The notes below the pieces were generated by a model. The model worked only from the letters and a program-made list of their open reading frames with translations, made no database searches and was not told where the DNA came from. A stretch of 64,000 nt of DNA from assembly GCF_000429625.1 (NCBI RefSeq), contig NZ_AUCF01000004.1, positions 1-64,000 of the forward strand, written 5' to 3'. Below, in pieces: positions 55,745-64,000 of this stretch (position 1 is its first letter; each line of letters opens with the position of its first letter). The translations under genes were made by a program, and so were the position numbers. Source of the stretch: Azospirillum halopraeferens DSM 3675 (lineage in GTDB: Bacteria > Pseudomonadota > Alphaproteobacteria > Azospirillales > Azospirillaceae).

Positions 55745-57992
55745 AGTCGCGGTACCCGTAACGGGCGTGCTTGCGCTGGTTCACCTGCGACAGCACGATG
55801 CCGAAGACGTTGACGCCGGAGCCGCGCAGGATCTTCAGCCCGTTGCGCGTGGCATCGCGCGGCGTCGCGTTCCAGCGGACCAGATAGACGACGCGGTCGA
55901 CCAGCCGGCCGATCACGCGGGTATCGGACACCGCCAGGACCGGGGCGGTGTCGATGACGATCCGGTCGTACTGCTCCAGCAGGTCCTTGATGAGGCGATC
56001 GAGCACCGGGGCCCGGACCAGTTCGGCGACGTTGGCGGCGCGGCCGGCCGGCAGGAAGTCGAGGGTGCCGACGGCTCCGCGCTGAACCAGGTCCTCGAAG
56101 GCGCCGTCGCCGCCCAGGATCTGGGCCAGACCGCGGTCGCCTTCGGCTCCGATCTCGGAATGCAGGCGCGGACGGTGTATGTCGGCATCGATCAGCAGCA
56201 CCCGTCCGCCGGATTGGGCGTACATCAGCGCCAGGCTGAGCGAGACGAAGGTCTTCCCCTCTTTGGGAACCGATGACGTGACCATGACCACGCGGGCCGG
56301 GCCGGATGAGCCGAGATCGATTGAGGTGCGCAGGCTGCGCACCGCATCCGCCAGTGCGGAGCGGGGCTTGCTCAGGATTTCCTCGAAGCCGCGGACGCGG
56401 CGGTTGCGCCGCAGCGGGATGACGCCCAGCACCGGCAGGCCCGACAGTTCCTCCGCCTCGTCGCTGGAGCGAATGACGTTGTCGAGATGGTCGAGCAGGA
56501 AGACCAGCGCGACGCCGGCGGCCAGGGCGATCAGGGCGGCCATGATGATGACCGGCGGCTTGCGCGGATAGGACGGTGCCATGGGCACCTCGGCCGGAGA
56601 CACGATCCGGGCGTTGGCGCGCTGCATGCGCTCCTGCTCCGCCTCGCGCTTGAAGCGGTTGAGGAAGGCTTCGTAGAGGGTGCGGGTCGCCTCGGCCTGG
56701 CGTTCCAGTTCGCGCAGCCGGATCTCGGCCTCGCCGGCAACGTTGGCCTGCTGGCGCACCGCCTCCAGCTCGCGCTCGAGCGTGCGCACGCCGGCCATCG
56801 CCACCTCCACCTCGTTGGCGTAGGACGCGGCGATCTTCTCGATCTCGCCGGCGATCTTGCCGCGGATCTCGCCCAGTTCGGCGCGCAGGCCGACCAGGCG
56901 GGGGTGACGCTCGCCGTAGGTCTTCTGCGCATCCGACATCTCGCGCTGCAGCCCGGCCTCCTGCTCGCGCAGGCGCTGGATCAGCTGCGACTGGAGCACG
57001 TCGGAGGTCGAGTCCATGCTGCCGCGCGAGCGCAGAAGATTGCGCACCTGATCGAGGCGAGCCTGCTTCTGCCCCAGGTCGGCGCGCGCCATCACCAGGC
57101 GCGAGTTCAGTTCCGACATCTGCTGGTCGGTCACGGTGGTCTGCTGCCCGCCCTTGCGGCGCAGCCCGTGTTGCGCACGGTAGTCCTCGACGGCGCCTTC
57201 CGCCGCGACGACGTCGTTGCGCAGGGTGTCCAGCCGCTCGCCCAGCCAGGAGGACACCTGGCGTGCCTCCTCGAACCCGGCTTCGAGGCGGTCGAGCACA
57301 TAGGTTTCGGCAACCGTGTTGGCGATCAGCCGTGCCTTTTCGCGGTCATGGGTGGTGTAGCGGACGCTGATGACATAAGAACGCCGCTGCGGCTCGACCT
57401 GCAGTCCACCCAGCAGGCGCCGCACCAGGGCGGCCCGCTCCATGTCGGATTTTGCCGCCGGGTCAAGCCCGGCGCCGGTCGTGTCGTCATCGCCGCGGGG
57501 AATCCACGTCAACGGGTTGAGGTAGCGCAGGTACGTGGCGAGCGTTGCCGGCTGGCGCGCCGTGCCGTTGAACTCCGGATCCTCGGCGAGGCGGAGCTTG
57601 TCGGCCACCCGGTGCGCCACCACGGTTGATGAGATCAGGTTGGCCTCGGTCTGGATGACCTGTTCCGAAAGCCACGGGCGGAAGGCGCGTTCCGACAGGG
57701 CGTCCCGCACGTCCGGCGATTCCACCACCAGGCGCACCTCGGCCGTGTACAGCGGGCGCGTCTGTTCCAGCACGAGGATGGTCGGCGTCAGCGCCAGGAT
57801 CAGGCAGGCGATGACCAGATGCTTGCCGCGCCACAGAACCCTCCACGCCCAGCGGAACTGCTGGCGCAGACCGTCCTGCAGCAGCCCGTCGGACAGCGGC
57901 GGACGGTCTGCGGGCCCGTCGAAGCCAACGCGCGCCGGCTGCGGCGATCCGCCGCCGGTGGCGGGGGTCAGGCCCGGGCCTGAATCAGGCAT
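55701..57992 (-). CDS. Polysaccharide co-polymerase / tyrosine autokinase (Wzc/ExoP type)
   Basis: A 763-residue bacterial tyrosine kinase controlling polysaccharide chain length and export. A membrane helix at ~58-75 and a second at ~481-500 bracket a periplasmic Wzz domain with coiled coils (~240-460). The cytoplasmic BY-kinase has Walker A SSVPKEGKT (573-581), Walker A' VLLIDADIHRP (598-608) and Walker B IVIDTAP (678-684). The C-terminus carries eight tyrosines within residues 745-761 for autophosphorylation. The start at 57992 follows the stop region of the metallophosphatase gene, with overlap. Partner to the Wza-like lipoprotein. Confidence 0.93.
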   Translation of the reverse strand: MPDSGPGLTPATGGGSPQPARVGFDGPADRPPLSDGLLQDGLRQQFRWAWRVLWRGKHLVIACLILALTPTILVLEQTRPLYTAEVRLVVESPDVRDALSERAFRPWLSEQVIQTEANLISSTVVAHRVADKLRLAEDPEFNGTARQPATLATYLRYLNPLTWIPRGDDDTTGAGLDPAAKSDMERAALVRRLLGGLQVEPQRRSYVISVRYTTHDREKARLIANTVAETYVLDRLEAGFEEARQVSSWLGERLDTLRNDVVAAEGAVEDYRAQHGLRRKGGQQTTVTDQQMSELNSRLVMARADLGQKQARLDQVRNLLRSRGSMDSTSDVLQSQLIQRLREQEAGLQREMSDAQKTYGERHPRLVGLRAELGEIRGKIAGEIEKIAASYANEVEVAMAGVRTLERELEAVRQQANVAGEAEIRLRELERQAEATRTLYEAFLNRFKREAEQERMQRANARIVSPAEVPMAPSYPRKPPVIIMAALIALAAGVALVFLLDHLDNVIRSSDEAEELSGLPVLGVIPLRRNRRVRGFEEILSKPRSALADAVRSLRTSIDLGSSGPARVVMVTSSVPKEGKTFVSLSLALMYAQSGGRVLLIDADIHRPRLHSEIGAEGDRGLAQILGGDGAFEDLVQRGAVGTLDFLPAGRAANVAELVRAPVLDRLIKDLLEQYDRIVIDTAPVLAVSDTRVIGRLVDRVVYLVRWNATPRDATRNGLKILRGSGVNVFGIVLSQVNQRKHARYGYRDYGHYYGRYRDYYAE

Positions 57993-58762
57993 TGCTGGTC
58001 CTCCTGTAGGACAAGCGTGGTGAGCACGCCTGTGACGTAGGCACCGGTGTCGATGCCGATGCGGTTGTCGCGCAGGTCCGGCTGGTCGACCATGGTGTGG
58101 CCGTGGACGACGACCTTGTCGTGCGGCCGCGGGTCGGAAAGAAAGGGCTCGCGGATCCACAGCAGGTCGTCGAGGCGCTGGCGCTCCAGGCTGCGGCCCG
58201 GCCGGATGCCGGCGTGCACGAAGGCGTAGTCGCCCAGCACGACCATGGGTTCAAGGCTTTTCAGGAAGGCGAGGTGCGCGTCGGGCAGGCTCCCGGCGAA
58301 GCGATCGCGCAACGCTTCGCAGCGCGCCCGCTCGCGGATGCCGACCGAGGCCCGCACGCCGTAGCTGCCCAGCGTTTCGACGCCGCCGTAGTCCAGCCAC
58401 TCCGCCCCGGCGGCCGGCGCCTCCAGGAACTCCAGCAGGGCGGCCTCATGGTTGCCGAGAAGGAACCGGCACGCGACCCCCTCGATGACGGGGCGGCACA
58501 GCCGGTCCAGCACGCCGTAGCTGTCGGCGCCGCGATCGACATAGTCGCCGAGGAAGACCATCACCGGCGTCAGCCCCCGCTCGGCCGCGTCCGCCGCGTC
58601 CTCCGCGACCAGCGCGATCAGGCGGTCCAGCGCGTCGCGGCGGCCATGGATGTCGGCGACGGCATAGACCCGCAGGCCGTCCGGAACCCGTGGCGCGGCA
58701 GTCCGCCGCGGCCGGGCGCGGCGGAACCCGAACAGCCCGTCGGGGAAGAAGCGCCCCATCAT
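57968..58762 (-). CDS. Metallophosphatase (serine/threonine phosphatase type)
   Basis: A 264-residue metallophosphoesterase of the PPP/PrpE-like group. The metal motifs are all present: VADIHGRRDALDRLI, VFLGDYVDRGADSYGV, LLGNHEAALLEF and VVHGHTMVD. Proteins of this type remove phosphate from Ser/Thr or Tyr. Overlap with the autokinase gene (25 bp) and with the upstream glycosyltransferase gene suggests the phosphatase could reset the autokinase tyrosine tail; that is inference. Two adjacent ATG codons (58762, 58759) are possible starts. Confidence 0.85.
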   Translation of the reverse strand: MMGRFFPDGLFGFRRARPRRTAAPRVPDGLRVYAVADIHGRRDALDRLIALVAEDAADAAERGLTPVMVFLGDYVDRGADSYGVLDRLCRPVIEGVACRFLLGNHEAALLEFLEAPAAGAEWLDYGGVETLGSYGVRASVGIRERARCEALRDRFAGSLPDAHLAFLKSLEPMVVLGDYAFVHAGIRPGRSLERQRLDDLLWIREPFLSDPRPHDKVVVHGHTMVDQPDLRDNRIGIDTGAYVTGVLTTLVLQEDQQCLIQARA

Positions 58763-60039
58763 CGCGGCACCCTTGCGGTGCACACGCGATCGAGGATGTC
58801 GGCGAAGCGCGGGCCGATGCGGTCCATGGCGAAGGCGGTGGCGGCGTACGCAGCCTGCCGGCGGGCGCATGCGGCGCGCAGGTCCGGATCATCGCGCAGG
58901 CGGCGGGCGGCGGCGATGAAGCCGTCCCTGTCGCCGGGGTCGACGCACAGCCCCGCACCCTCCCGCTCGATCAGCCGGCGCGCGAGATTGGCCGCGGGGA
59001 CCGCCCCGAGGATCGCCCTCTCGGCGCAGAAATAGCTGTAGACCTTCGACGGCACCGACAGACCGCCCGCGAACGGCTCCAGCAACACCACCGCCACGTC
59101 CGCCGCGGCGAGCGTGTCGGGAAACTCTTCCCGGGACTGGAAATCGAGGAGGATCAGCCCGTCCAGCCCCTCGCGCGCCTTGACCTCCTCCAGGTGCCGC
59201 CGCCCGAGACCCTGGCTGACCACCACGACCCGCACGCCGTCGTCGTCCCGGAACGCGCGGGCGAGATCGGCGAGGAATTCCGGATCGTGCTTCATCCCGA
59301 GCGTGCCGGAGAACTGGAACACGAAGCGGTTCGCCAGCCCGTGGCGTCGCGCCCAGGGGTTGTCCTTGGGACGGGCGGTGAGTTCACCGAGCGGAGCCCA
59401 GTTCTCGATCACCGAGCAGTCGGGATGGTCGAGACCATGGGCGCGCAGCACGGGCACGAAGTCGGGGGAGATGACCACCAGGGCCGCCGCGCGGCGCAGC
59501 GCTCCGAACTCCACCGCCTGAACGGTCCGGCGCGCGAGATGGCGCAGGGGAGCCGGCCAGCGCGCGGCGGCGACGGCGACGCCCGGCGTGAACAGATCCT
59601 GCACCCAGGCGACCAGCGGTACGCCCGGCCGGTTCAGGCGACCGGCGAGGTGGGCCAGCACCGCGGGCGGGGCCTGGGCGGACAGCACGACGTCGGGGGC
59701 GAAGGCCGCGATGCGGTCCGCCAGCCGGCGGCCGTAGGCGCGCTCCTGCATCCAGCGCCGTGTCAGGGCGTATTTGGCCATGGGCCGGGCAATGGACACC
59801 GCTTCGCCGTGGAAGCCGTCGGGATCACCCGGTGCCCGCTCCAGCCGGCCGCGCGGGGTTTCCAGGTCGGGACAATGGAGATGAAGGACGTGGTTGCCAC
59901 GGGCGGCCAGCCAGCGGCTGAGCTGCGCCGGGAAGAAATGCCCGGCATAGTCGTGGATGACGATCCGCCGGCCGGCCGATGGCGGAGCAGGCGGAGTCTC
60001 CGTCCGGGAGGCTTGCCGCTCGAGGATCAGCGTCGTCAT
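58759..60039 (-). CDS. Glycosyltransferase (GT-B, group 1)
   Basis: A 426-residue glycosyltransferase. The acceptor domain begins IVIHDYAGHFFPAQLSRWLAARGNHVLHLHCPDLETPRG; the donor domain has FVFQFSGTLGMKHDPEFLADLARAF and LEPFAGGLSVPSKVYSYFCAERAILGAVPAANLARRLIEREGAG. It resembles enzymes of exopolysaccharide loci sometimes annotated as colanic-acid-type glycosyltransferases. The start at 60039 is preferred over an in-frame upstream one at 60117. It is first in the leftward group with the phosphatase, autokinase and TPR-like genes. Confidence 0.85.
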   Translation of the reverse strand: MTTLILERQASRTETPPAPPSAGRRIVIHDYAGHFFPAQLSRWLAARGNHVLHLHCPDLETPRGRLERAPGDPDGFHGEAVSIARPMAKYALTRRWMQERAYGRRLADRIAAFAPDVVLSAQAPPAVLAHLAGRLNRPGVPLVAWVQDLFTPGVAVAAARWPAPLRHLARRTVQAVEFGALRRAAALVVISPDFVPVLRAHGLDHPDCSVIENWAPLGELTARPKDNPWARRHGLANRFVFQFSGTLGMKHDPEFLADLARAFRDDDGVRVVVVSQGLGRRHLEEVKAREGLDGLILLDFQSREEFPDTLAAADVAVVLLEPFAGGLSVPSKVYSYFCAERAILGAVPAANLARRLIEREGAGLCVDPGDRDGFIAAARRLRDDPDLRAACARRQAAYAATAFAMDRIGPRFADILDRVCTARVPR

Positions 60040-60460
60040 CGCCGTTCCACCCGGCCGGTCGTGTCGCAGCGGCGCGGCGCACCGGCGCACGGGCGGCGGC
60101 GTCGCCCGTTGCGGCATCGGCGCTTCTGCACAACCGCGTCCTGCATGTCTCCCGCCTCGTCCATCGTACGGCCGGACCGATCGGTCTTCCGGATCAACCC
60201 GTCTCGCGCATTTTAATCAATCATTGCGCGGTAACTCAACCGTGCACCGCAGCACGAGACATGTTCGCGTTCGAACCGCCCATTGCCTCGCCCGCTGTTA
60301 GCAGAACGCACGGTGTTATGTCGATAGGGGGGTGCCCCTATGCCGATAGGACGGGCGCGGTTGTCACACTGTTGCGCGACTCCACCGCCCGCTCCGGGCA
60401 CAAGCGGGGGCCCCGGAGCGTTTTCCCTGTATGAACCGTCGAGAAAAGGAATCCCGAGCC
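60040..60460. other. Divergent intergenic region with leader hairpins
   Basis: A 421-bp gap. On the plus strand it holds a hairpin at 60324-60341 (ATAGGGG / CCCCTAT, loop GGTG), and a terminator-like hairpin with TTTT at 60390-60424. An AT-rich patch (60212-60228) could hold a promoter. No additional gene was recognised. Confidence 0.5.
60390..60424 (+). terminator. Terminator-like hairpin in the leader of the 60461 gene
   Basis: CGCTCCGGG (60390-60398) pairs with CCCGGAGCG (60412-60420), followed directly by TTTT. No plus-strand gene ends upstream, so if functional it would attenuate transcription of the gene starting 37 nt further on. The short T-run makes it a weak intrinsic terminator. 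Confidence 0.45.
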
Positions 60461-60907
60461 ATGATGCGGCCGACCCTGTTCGCCTTCGCCCTGCTGCTCG
60501 CCACGCCGGCGGCAGGCTTTGCCCGGACCTGCGGCGATGCGGTGGAGCGGCTTGCCGCCGACGCCGGCATCGATCTGACGGCTCCGGAGTCCGGTGCCGC
60601 CACCAGCCCCAGCCCGCCGGCCACCAGCGAGTCCATGGGCGTGGCGGTGATGGATCATCTGGAGCAACCCGACGCCGTCGTGCGGCCGGACACGGCGGGT
60701 GACGATGCCGCGCCGGACGAGCCGGCCCGCAGCGAAGCCGAGACGGAGGCCCGCCGCATCCAGGCGGAAGCCCTGCTGTGGGAGGCGCGCGCCGCCGCGG
60801 CGGACGGACGCGACGCCGAGTGCCGGGACAAGCTTGCCGCCGCCGAGCCCCTGCTTGCCGACACGCAGGCGACCGGGGAGGGCGACGGGCCGCCGCCGGC
60901 GCGGTGA
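60461..60907 (+). CDS. Small secreted hypothetical protein
   Basis: A 148-residue exported protein with a signal peptide (MMRPTLFAFALLLATPAAGFA). The mature part begins with RTCGDAVERLAADAGIDL, has a Pro/Ser/Thr-rich linker and an acidic, Ala/Glu-rich helical region (SEAETEARRIQAEALLWEARAAAADGRDAECRDKLAAAEPLL). Two cysteines could form a disulphide. No family assigned. An AAAGGA site precedes the ATG at 60461. It is followed 52 bp later by the M48 protease gene. Confidence 0.6.
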   Translation: MMRPTLFAFALLLATPAAGFARTCGDAVERLAADAGIDLTAPESGAATSPSPPATSESMGVAVMDHLEQPDAVVRPDTAGDDAAPDEPARSEAETEARRIQAEALLWEARAAAADGRDAECRDKLAAAEPLLADTQATGEGDGPPPAR

Positions 60908-60959
60908 AGCCCGTGCGCCGGGGGTGACAGGGGCCGCGGGCACGCCCAGATATCAGGGC

Positions 60960-61943
60960 ATGTACGACATGCGCTCCCGGGCCGTGCCCTTCCGACCGGA
61001 GGAGGTGCATGCCCGGCACAAGGTGATGAATCTGCTGCATTCCGCCCTGCTGCTCGGCGGCATGGTGCTGCTGCTGGCCGTCTGCGGCTGGGTGGTCGCG
61101 GGGTGGGAGGGTGTGGTGTGGGCGTTCGTGGCCGGCGCGGTCGGTCTCGTGATCAGCCCGCGCGTGTCACCGCATCTGGTGCTGAGCCTGTTCGGCGCAC
61201 GGCGCCTCGGTTACCGCGAGGCACCCCGCCTGTTCGACGTGGTGGCCGCCGTGGCCGGGCGCGCCGGGCTGCCGCGGCCGCCGGATCTGTATTATGTGCC
61301 GAGTGCCGCCCTCAACGCCTTCGCGGTCGGCCGCCGCGACACGGCCGCCATCGCCGTCACCGACGGGCTGCTGCGCGCCCTGTCGCTGCGGGAACTGGCG
61401 GGGGTGCTGGCCCACGAGATCAGCCACATCCGCAACAATGACATTCTGGTCATGGGCCTGGCCGACACGGTGGCCAGCCTGACCCGCTTCATGTCCCTGT
61501 TCGGCATGATGCTGCTGATCCTGAACCTGCCCCTGACCATGTTGGAACAGGAGCCGGTGCCCTGGGGGCTGGCGCTGCTGCTGACGGCGGCGCCGCTGGC
61601 GGGGGCGCTGCTGCAACTGGCGCTGTCGCGCACGCGGGAATTCGATGCCGACCTCGACGCGGCCCGTCTGACCGGCGATCCCGTCGGACTCGCTGCGGCG
61701 CTGGAGCGCATCGAGCGGGTGCAGGGAGGCTTTTCCGAGGGACTGTTCCTGCCGGGCCGGCGGCGCAGCGCCGACCCCTCGCTGCTGCGCACCCATCCCG
61801 ACACGCGGGAGCGTATCCGCCGTCTTCTGGAGATGCACCCACCGGATCCCGTACCGGGAGAATGGGAGCCGATGCCGGTCATGCTGCCGTTCCCCGTGGT
61901 GGTCCGGCGCCCCCGCTTCCGCCCGCACGGGTTCTGGTATTGA
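60960..61943 (+). CDS. M48 family zinc metalloprotease (HtpX-like)
   Basis: A 327-residue membrane-bound metalloprotease. Two N-terminal hydrophobic helices (residues ~27-65) are followed by the zinc motif HEISH (152-156) in VLAHEISHIRNND and the third ligand in SRTREFDADLDAARLTGD. Two more hydrophobic segments lie between them. HtpX-type enzymes degrade misfolded membrane proteins. The C-terminal DPSLLRTHPDTRERIRRLLEM is typical of the family. It may be co-transcribed with the small secreted protein gene. Confidence 0.88.
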   Translation: MYDMRSRAVPFRPEEVHARHKVMNLLHSALLLGGMVLLLAVCGWVVAGWEGVVWAFVAGAVGLVISPRVSPHLVLSLFGARRLGYREAPRLFDVVAAVAGRAGLPRPPDLYYVPSAALNAFAVGRRDTAAIAVTDGLLRALSLRELAGVLAHEISHIRNNDILVMGLADTVASLTRFMSLFGMMLLILNLPLTMLEQEPVPWGLALLLTAAPLAGALLQLALSRTREFDADLDAARLTGDPVGLAAALERIERVQGGFSEGLFLPGRRRSADPSLLRTHPDTRERIRRLLEMHPPDPVPGEWEPMPVMLPFPVVVRRPRFRPHGFWY

Positions 61944-61977
61944 GTCGACCCGATGCACGTGCCATGATCGCGGCATC

Positions 61978-62382
61978 ATGGCCGATGCCTCCGCACCCGA
62001 ACGCCTGCCGGCCCGTCTGAAGCGCCGGGCGTGCGCGGTGAAGCGCGACGTGGTCGCCCTGTGGCTGGCCGCCCGCGACCCCCGGGTGCCGTGGTTCGCC
62101 AAGGCCGTCGCCGCGGCGGTCGCCGCTTATGCGCTGAGCCCCATCGACCTGATCCCCGATGTGGTGCCGGTGCTCGGCTACCTCGACGACGTCATCCTGG
62201 TGCCGCTGGGCATTCTGCTGGCCGTGCGGTTGATCCCGCCCGATCTGATGGCGGCGTTCCGGGCGGACGCGGAGCGTCGCGCCGGCCGGCCGGTGAGCCG
62301 TGCCGGTGCCGCGGCCATCATCGCGCTCTGGCTGCTGGCCGCGGGCGCGGCGGCATGGTGGATGGCGTCGTTCGCGTGGTGA
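61978..62382 (+). CDS. YkvA family (DUF1232) membrane protein
   Basis: A 134-residue protein with the DUF1232 core YALSPIDLIPDVVPVLGYLDDVILVPLGILLAVRLIPPDL and a final membrane helix (AIIALWLLAAGAAAWWMASF). Function of the family is unknown. It follows the M48 protease gene by 34 bp on the same strand and is convergent with the ferritin-like gene, 6 bp apart. Confidence 0.85.
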   Translation: MADASAPERLPARLKRRACAVKRDVVALWLAARDPRVPWFAKAVAAAVAAYALSPIDLIPDVVPVLGYLDDVILVPLGILLAVRLIPPDLMAAFRADAERRAGRPVSRAGAAAIIALWLLAAGAAAWWMASFAW

Positions 62383-62388
62383 GGGTGC

Positions 62389-63126
62389 TCACCCCCGGGT
62401 GAGCCGGTCCGACAGGGCCGTCATCAGGCCGACGACCTCGGCCAGCCGCCGCTGCGCCTCCAGCAGTGCCGCCTCGTCGGTGGCCCGTTCGGCCTCCGCC
62501 TCCAGGGATTCGGCGACGGCTTCGCAGCGGGCGAGGGCGGCGCGCAGGGCGTCGGGCCCCTCGGCGGCGGCGCAGAGGGCGGTGAGATCCGCCGGCGGCA
62601 GCGGCGGTAAGGGGCGGGGCGCCGTGCGGCAACGGTGGAAGGCGCGCCGGCGCTCCCGGCGCAGGCGTTCGGCGTGGCCCAACTCCTCCGCCGCCAGTTC
62701 CCCGGCCCGGGCGCGCACGTCGGGCCGGGCGGCGCGGGCCGCGATGTAGCCGTAGCAGGCGAACGCCCGCATTTCGTTGAGCACGGCCAGGGCCAGCGCC
62801 CGGTAGGGCGTCACCGTGACGGAGCCGGTCAGCTCCTCCCACGACGCGGCGATTTCCGGCGGCAAGCGCCACACGAAGGCGCCGCCGGCGGGACGCGGCC
62901 GGTTCAGCCGGTGCGCCCACGCGGCGACGCCGGCGACGTGGTCGCGCTCCTCCTCGCACATGGCGCGGAACACGGCCGCGGTGCGGCCATCGCCGCGTCG
63001 CTCCATCAATTCCGCCAACTGGGTGTAGCGGCGCACCGCCTCCTCCTCCATGGCCATGGCGAAGGCCAGCAACTCGTCCACCGTTTCCAGCGCCGTGTCC
63101 GGTTCGTGGTCCAGCAATCGTCTCAC
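62389..63126 (-). CDS. Ferritin-like diiron protein
   Basis: A 245-residue protein with a rubrerythrin-type four-helix domain in the first ~165 residues. The metal-ligand pattern is visible as AMEEEAVRRYTQLAELM, CEEERDHVAGV, VLNEMRAFACYGY and AAEELGHAERLRRE, i.e. E, ExxH, E, ExxH. The C-terminal ~80 residues are helical and unassigned. No rubredoxin domain follows. It is divergent from nosR and may respond to the same oxygen or nitric oxide signals via the palindrome between them. Confidence 0.78.
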   Translation of the reverse strand: MRRLLDHEPDTALETVDELLAFAMAMEEEAVRRYTQLAELMERRGDGRTAAVFRAMCEEERDHVAGVAAWAHRLNRPRPAGGAFVWRLPPEIAASWEELTGSVTVTPYRALALAVLNEMRAFACYGYIAARAARPDVRARAGELAAEELGHAERLRRERRRAFHRCRTAPRPLPPLPPADLTALCAAAEGPDALRAALARCEAVAESLEAEAERATDEAALLEAQRRLAEVVGLMTALSDRLTRG

Positions 63127-63188
63127 GGTGACGGTCCCTTGCCGATGAAGCCCGGAGCGGATCGTGCGCCGGCGGCGCCGGCGGCGGC

Positions 63189-63202
63189 TTGACCGCCGTC
63201 AA
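63189..63202. promoter_or_regulatory. NNR/DNR/FNR-type palindrome upstream of nosR
   Basis: TTGACCGCCGTCAA is a perfect TTGAC-N4-GTCAA palindrome, the form bound by CRP/FNR-family denitrification regulators such as NNR and DNR. It lies 65 bp before the nosR start, and 62 bp from the divergent ferritin-like gene start, so it could control both. Confidence 0.7.
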
Positions 63203-63267
63203 GAGACCGCGCGCGCTTCTGTGTCTTCATCCCTTCGTTCGCGACACGGCAACGGACGGACGCAGGG

Positions 63268-64000
63268 ATGAACGAGGCACGCTCACACGGAACAGGGACG
63301 ACGGGCAGCGCCCCGGTGTGCGCGCTGGTCGCGCTGCTGGTGCTGCTGTCGGCGTGGCTGTCCGCCGCCGTCCCCGCCGCGGCGCGGGAGCCGGAGCTGG
63401 CGCGCTACCTGGACCGGGTGACGCCGGACGCACTGTTCGCCGGTGCCGACCGGTTCGGCCCCATGGACGGCCGCGCACCGGTGATGCCGGTGTACCGGGG
63501 CGACACGCTGCTGGGCTATGCCTTCCTGAACTCCGACCTCGTCAACACCACCGGCTATTCCGGCCGTCCCATCCATATCATCGTCGGCCTGACCCCGGAC
63601 GGGGTGGTGTCGGGCGCCCGGATGGTGGACCACCACGAGCCGATCGTGCTGATCGGTATTCCGACCGAGCGGATCACCGCCTTCATCGACGGCTATATCG
63701 GCCGCAACGTGCTGGAGCTGGCGGCACAGGGCACCGCGGCCCCGCCCGTGGACATCGTGTCCGGCGCCACCGTGACGGTGATGGTGATCGGTGATTCCAT
63801 CGTGCGCTCCGGCCGCAGGGTGCTGCAGGCGCTGGGAACCGGCGGTGCCGCCGCCGCGGCGCCGCCGCAGCGGCGTAGCCTGAACCCGCAGGCCGACGAC
63901 GCGGCCGCCGACTGGGAGACGCTGGTGGGCGACGGGTCGGTGCGGCGGCTGGTGCTGAGCGTCGGCGAGGTGGACGCCGCCTTCGCCCGCGCCGGCAAGC
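63268..64000 (+). CDS. nosR: NosR, nitrous oxide reductase maturation/expression protein, N-terminal part
   Basis: The first 244 residues of NosR, a membrane flavoprotein needed for nitrous oxide reductase function and expression in denitrifiers. A signal peptide (residues ~16-39) leads to a periplasmic FMN-binding domain: VYRGDTLLGYAFLNSDLVNTTGYSGRPIHIIVGLTPDGVVSGARMVDHHEPIVLIGIP and VDIVSGATVTVMV, where T168 of SGAT is the expected covalent flavin site. The membrane helices and C-terminal ferredoxin clusters lie beyond the window. nosZ and the rest of the nos operon would be expected downstream. Confidence 0.92.
   Translation, partial: MNEARSHGTGTTGSAPVCALVALLVLLSAWLSAAVPAAAREPELARYLDRVTPDALFAGADRFGPMDGRAPVMPVYRGDTLLGYAFLNSDLVNTTGYSGRPIHIIVGLTPDGVVSGARMVDHHEPIVLIGIPTERITAFIDGYIGRNVLELAAQGTAAPPVDIVSGATVTVMVIGDSIVRSGRRVLQALGTGGAAAAAPPQRRSLNPQADDAAADWETLVGDGSVRRLVLSVGEVDAAFARAGK

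Overview
The window is about 64 kb of very GC-rich chromosomal DNA. The gene set suggests a free-living or plant-associated alphaproteobacterium close to Azospirillum and other Rhodospirillales: RpoH, TRAP transporters, arginine succinyltransferase genes, nosR with an NNR-type box, and large exopolysaccharide clusters. This placement is inferred from gene content; no rRNA or tRNA gene was seen. Genes are densely packed, with many ATGA stop/start overlaps.

Positions 1-11831 look like a pyruvate / 2-oxoacid module. It holds the start of pflB, a CstA/BtsT transporter, a TakP-type TRAP transporter, a small YbdD/YjiX protein, and the BtsS/BtsR pyruvate-sensing two-component system. The cstA and ybdD promoters share an array of three CCGCTC repeats spaced 20-21 bp, each the same 35 nt from a -10-like hexamer. 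These are strong candidates for BtsR sites. A broken chemoreceptor gene lies between the two parts of the module, and a DUF1835 gene with a hairpin over its ribosome binding site lies before btsR.

Positions 12000-23300 carry an oxidoreductase, a periplasmic glutathione peroxidase, rpoH, a glycosyltransferase with a 24-bp minisatellite, a truncated ATPase fragment, three GH1 beta-glucosidases and an SbmA/YddA-like ABC protein whose ATPase motifs have decayed. Positions 22321-29860 form a leftward surface-polysaccharide operon (flippase, two methyltransferases, glycosyltransferases, polymerase). A GH4 glycosidase follows, bracketed by two copies of a ~118-bp three-hairpin repeat. The third copy lies at 48178.

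Positions 31658-36757 form an arginine succinyltransferase operon (M20 hydrolase-astA-astD-astB). After it come a chromate resistance pair (rhodanese-ChrB fusion and ChrA), a PIN protein, an RNase J-like protein and a small secreted protein.

Positions 42777-60039 form a second exopolysaccharide locus: Wza-like lipoprotein, ABC exporter, a low-complexity secreted protein, an outer-membrane barrel, Wzy-like ligase/polymerase, FkbM methyltransferase, glycosyltransferases, a priming sugar transferase, a radical SAM protein, a Wzc-like tyrosine autokinase and a metallophosphatase. The window ends with an M48 protease, a YkvA protein, a ferritin-like protein and the start of nosR, the last preceded by a perfect NNR/DNR-type palindrome.
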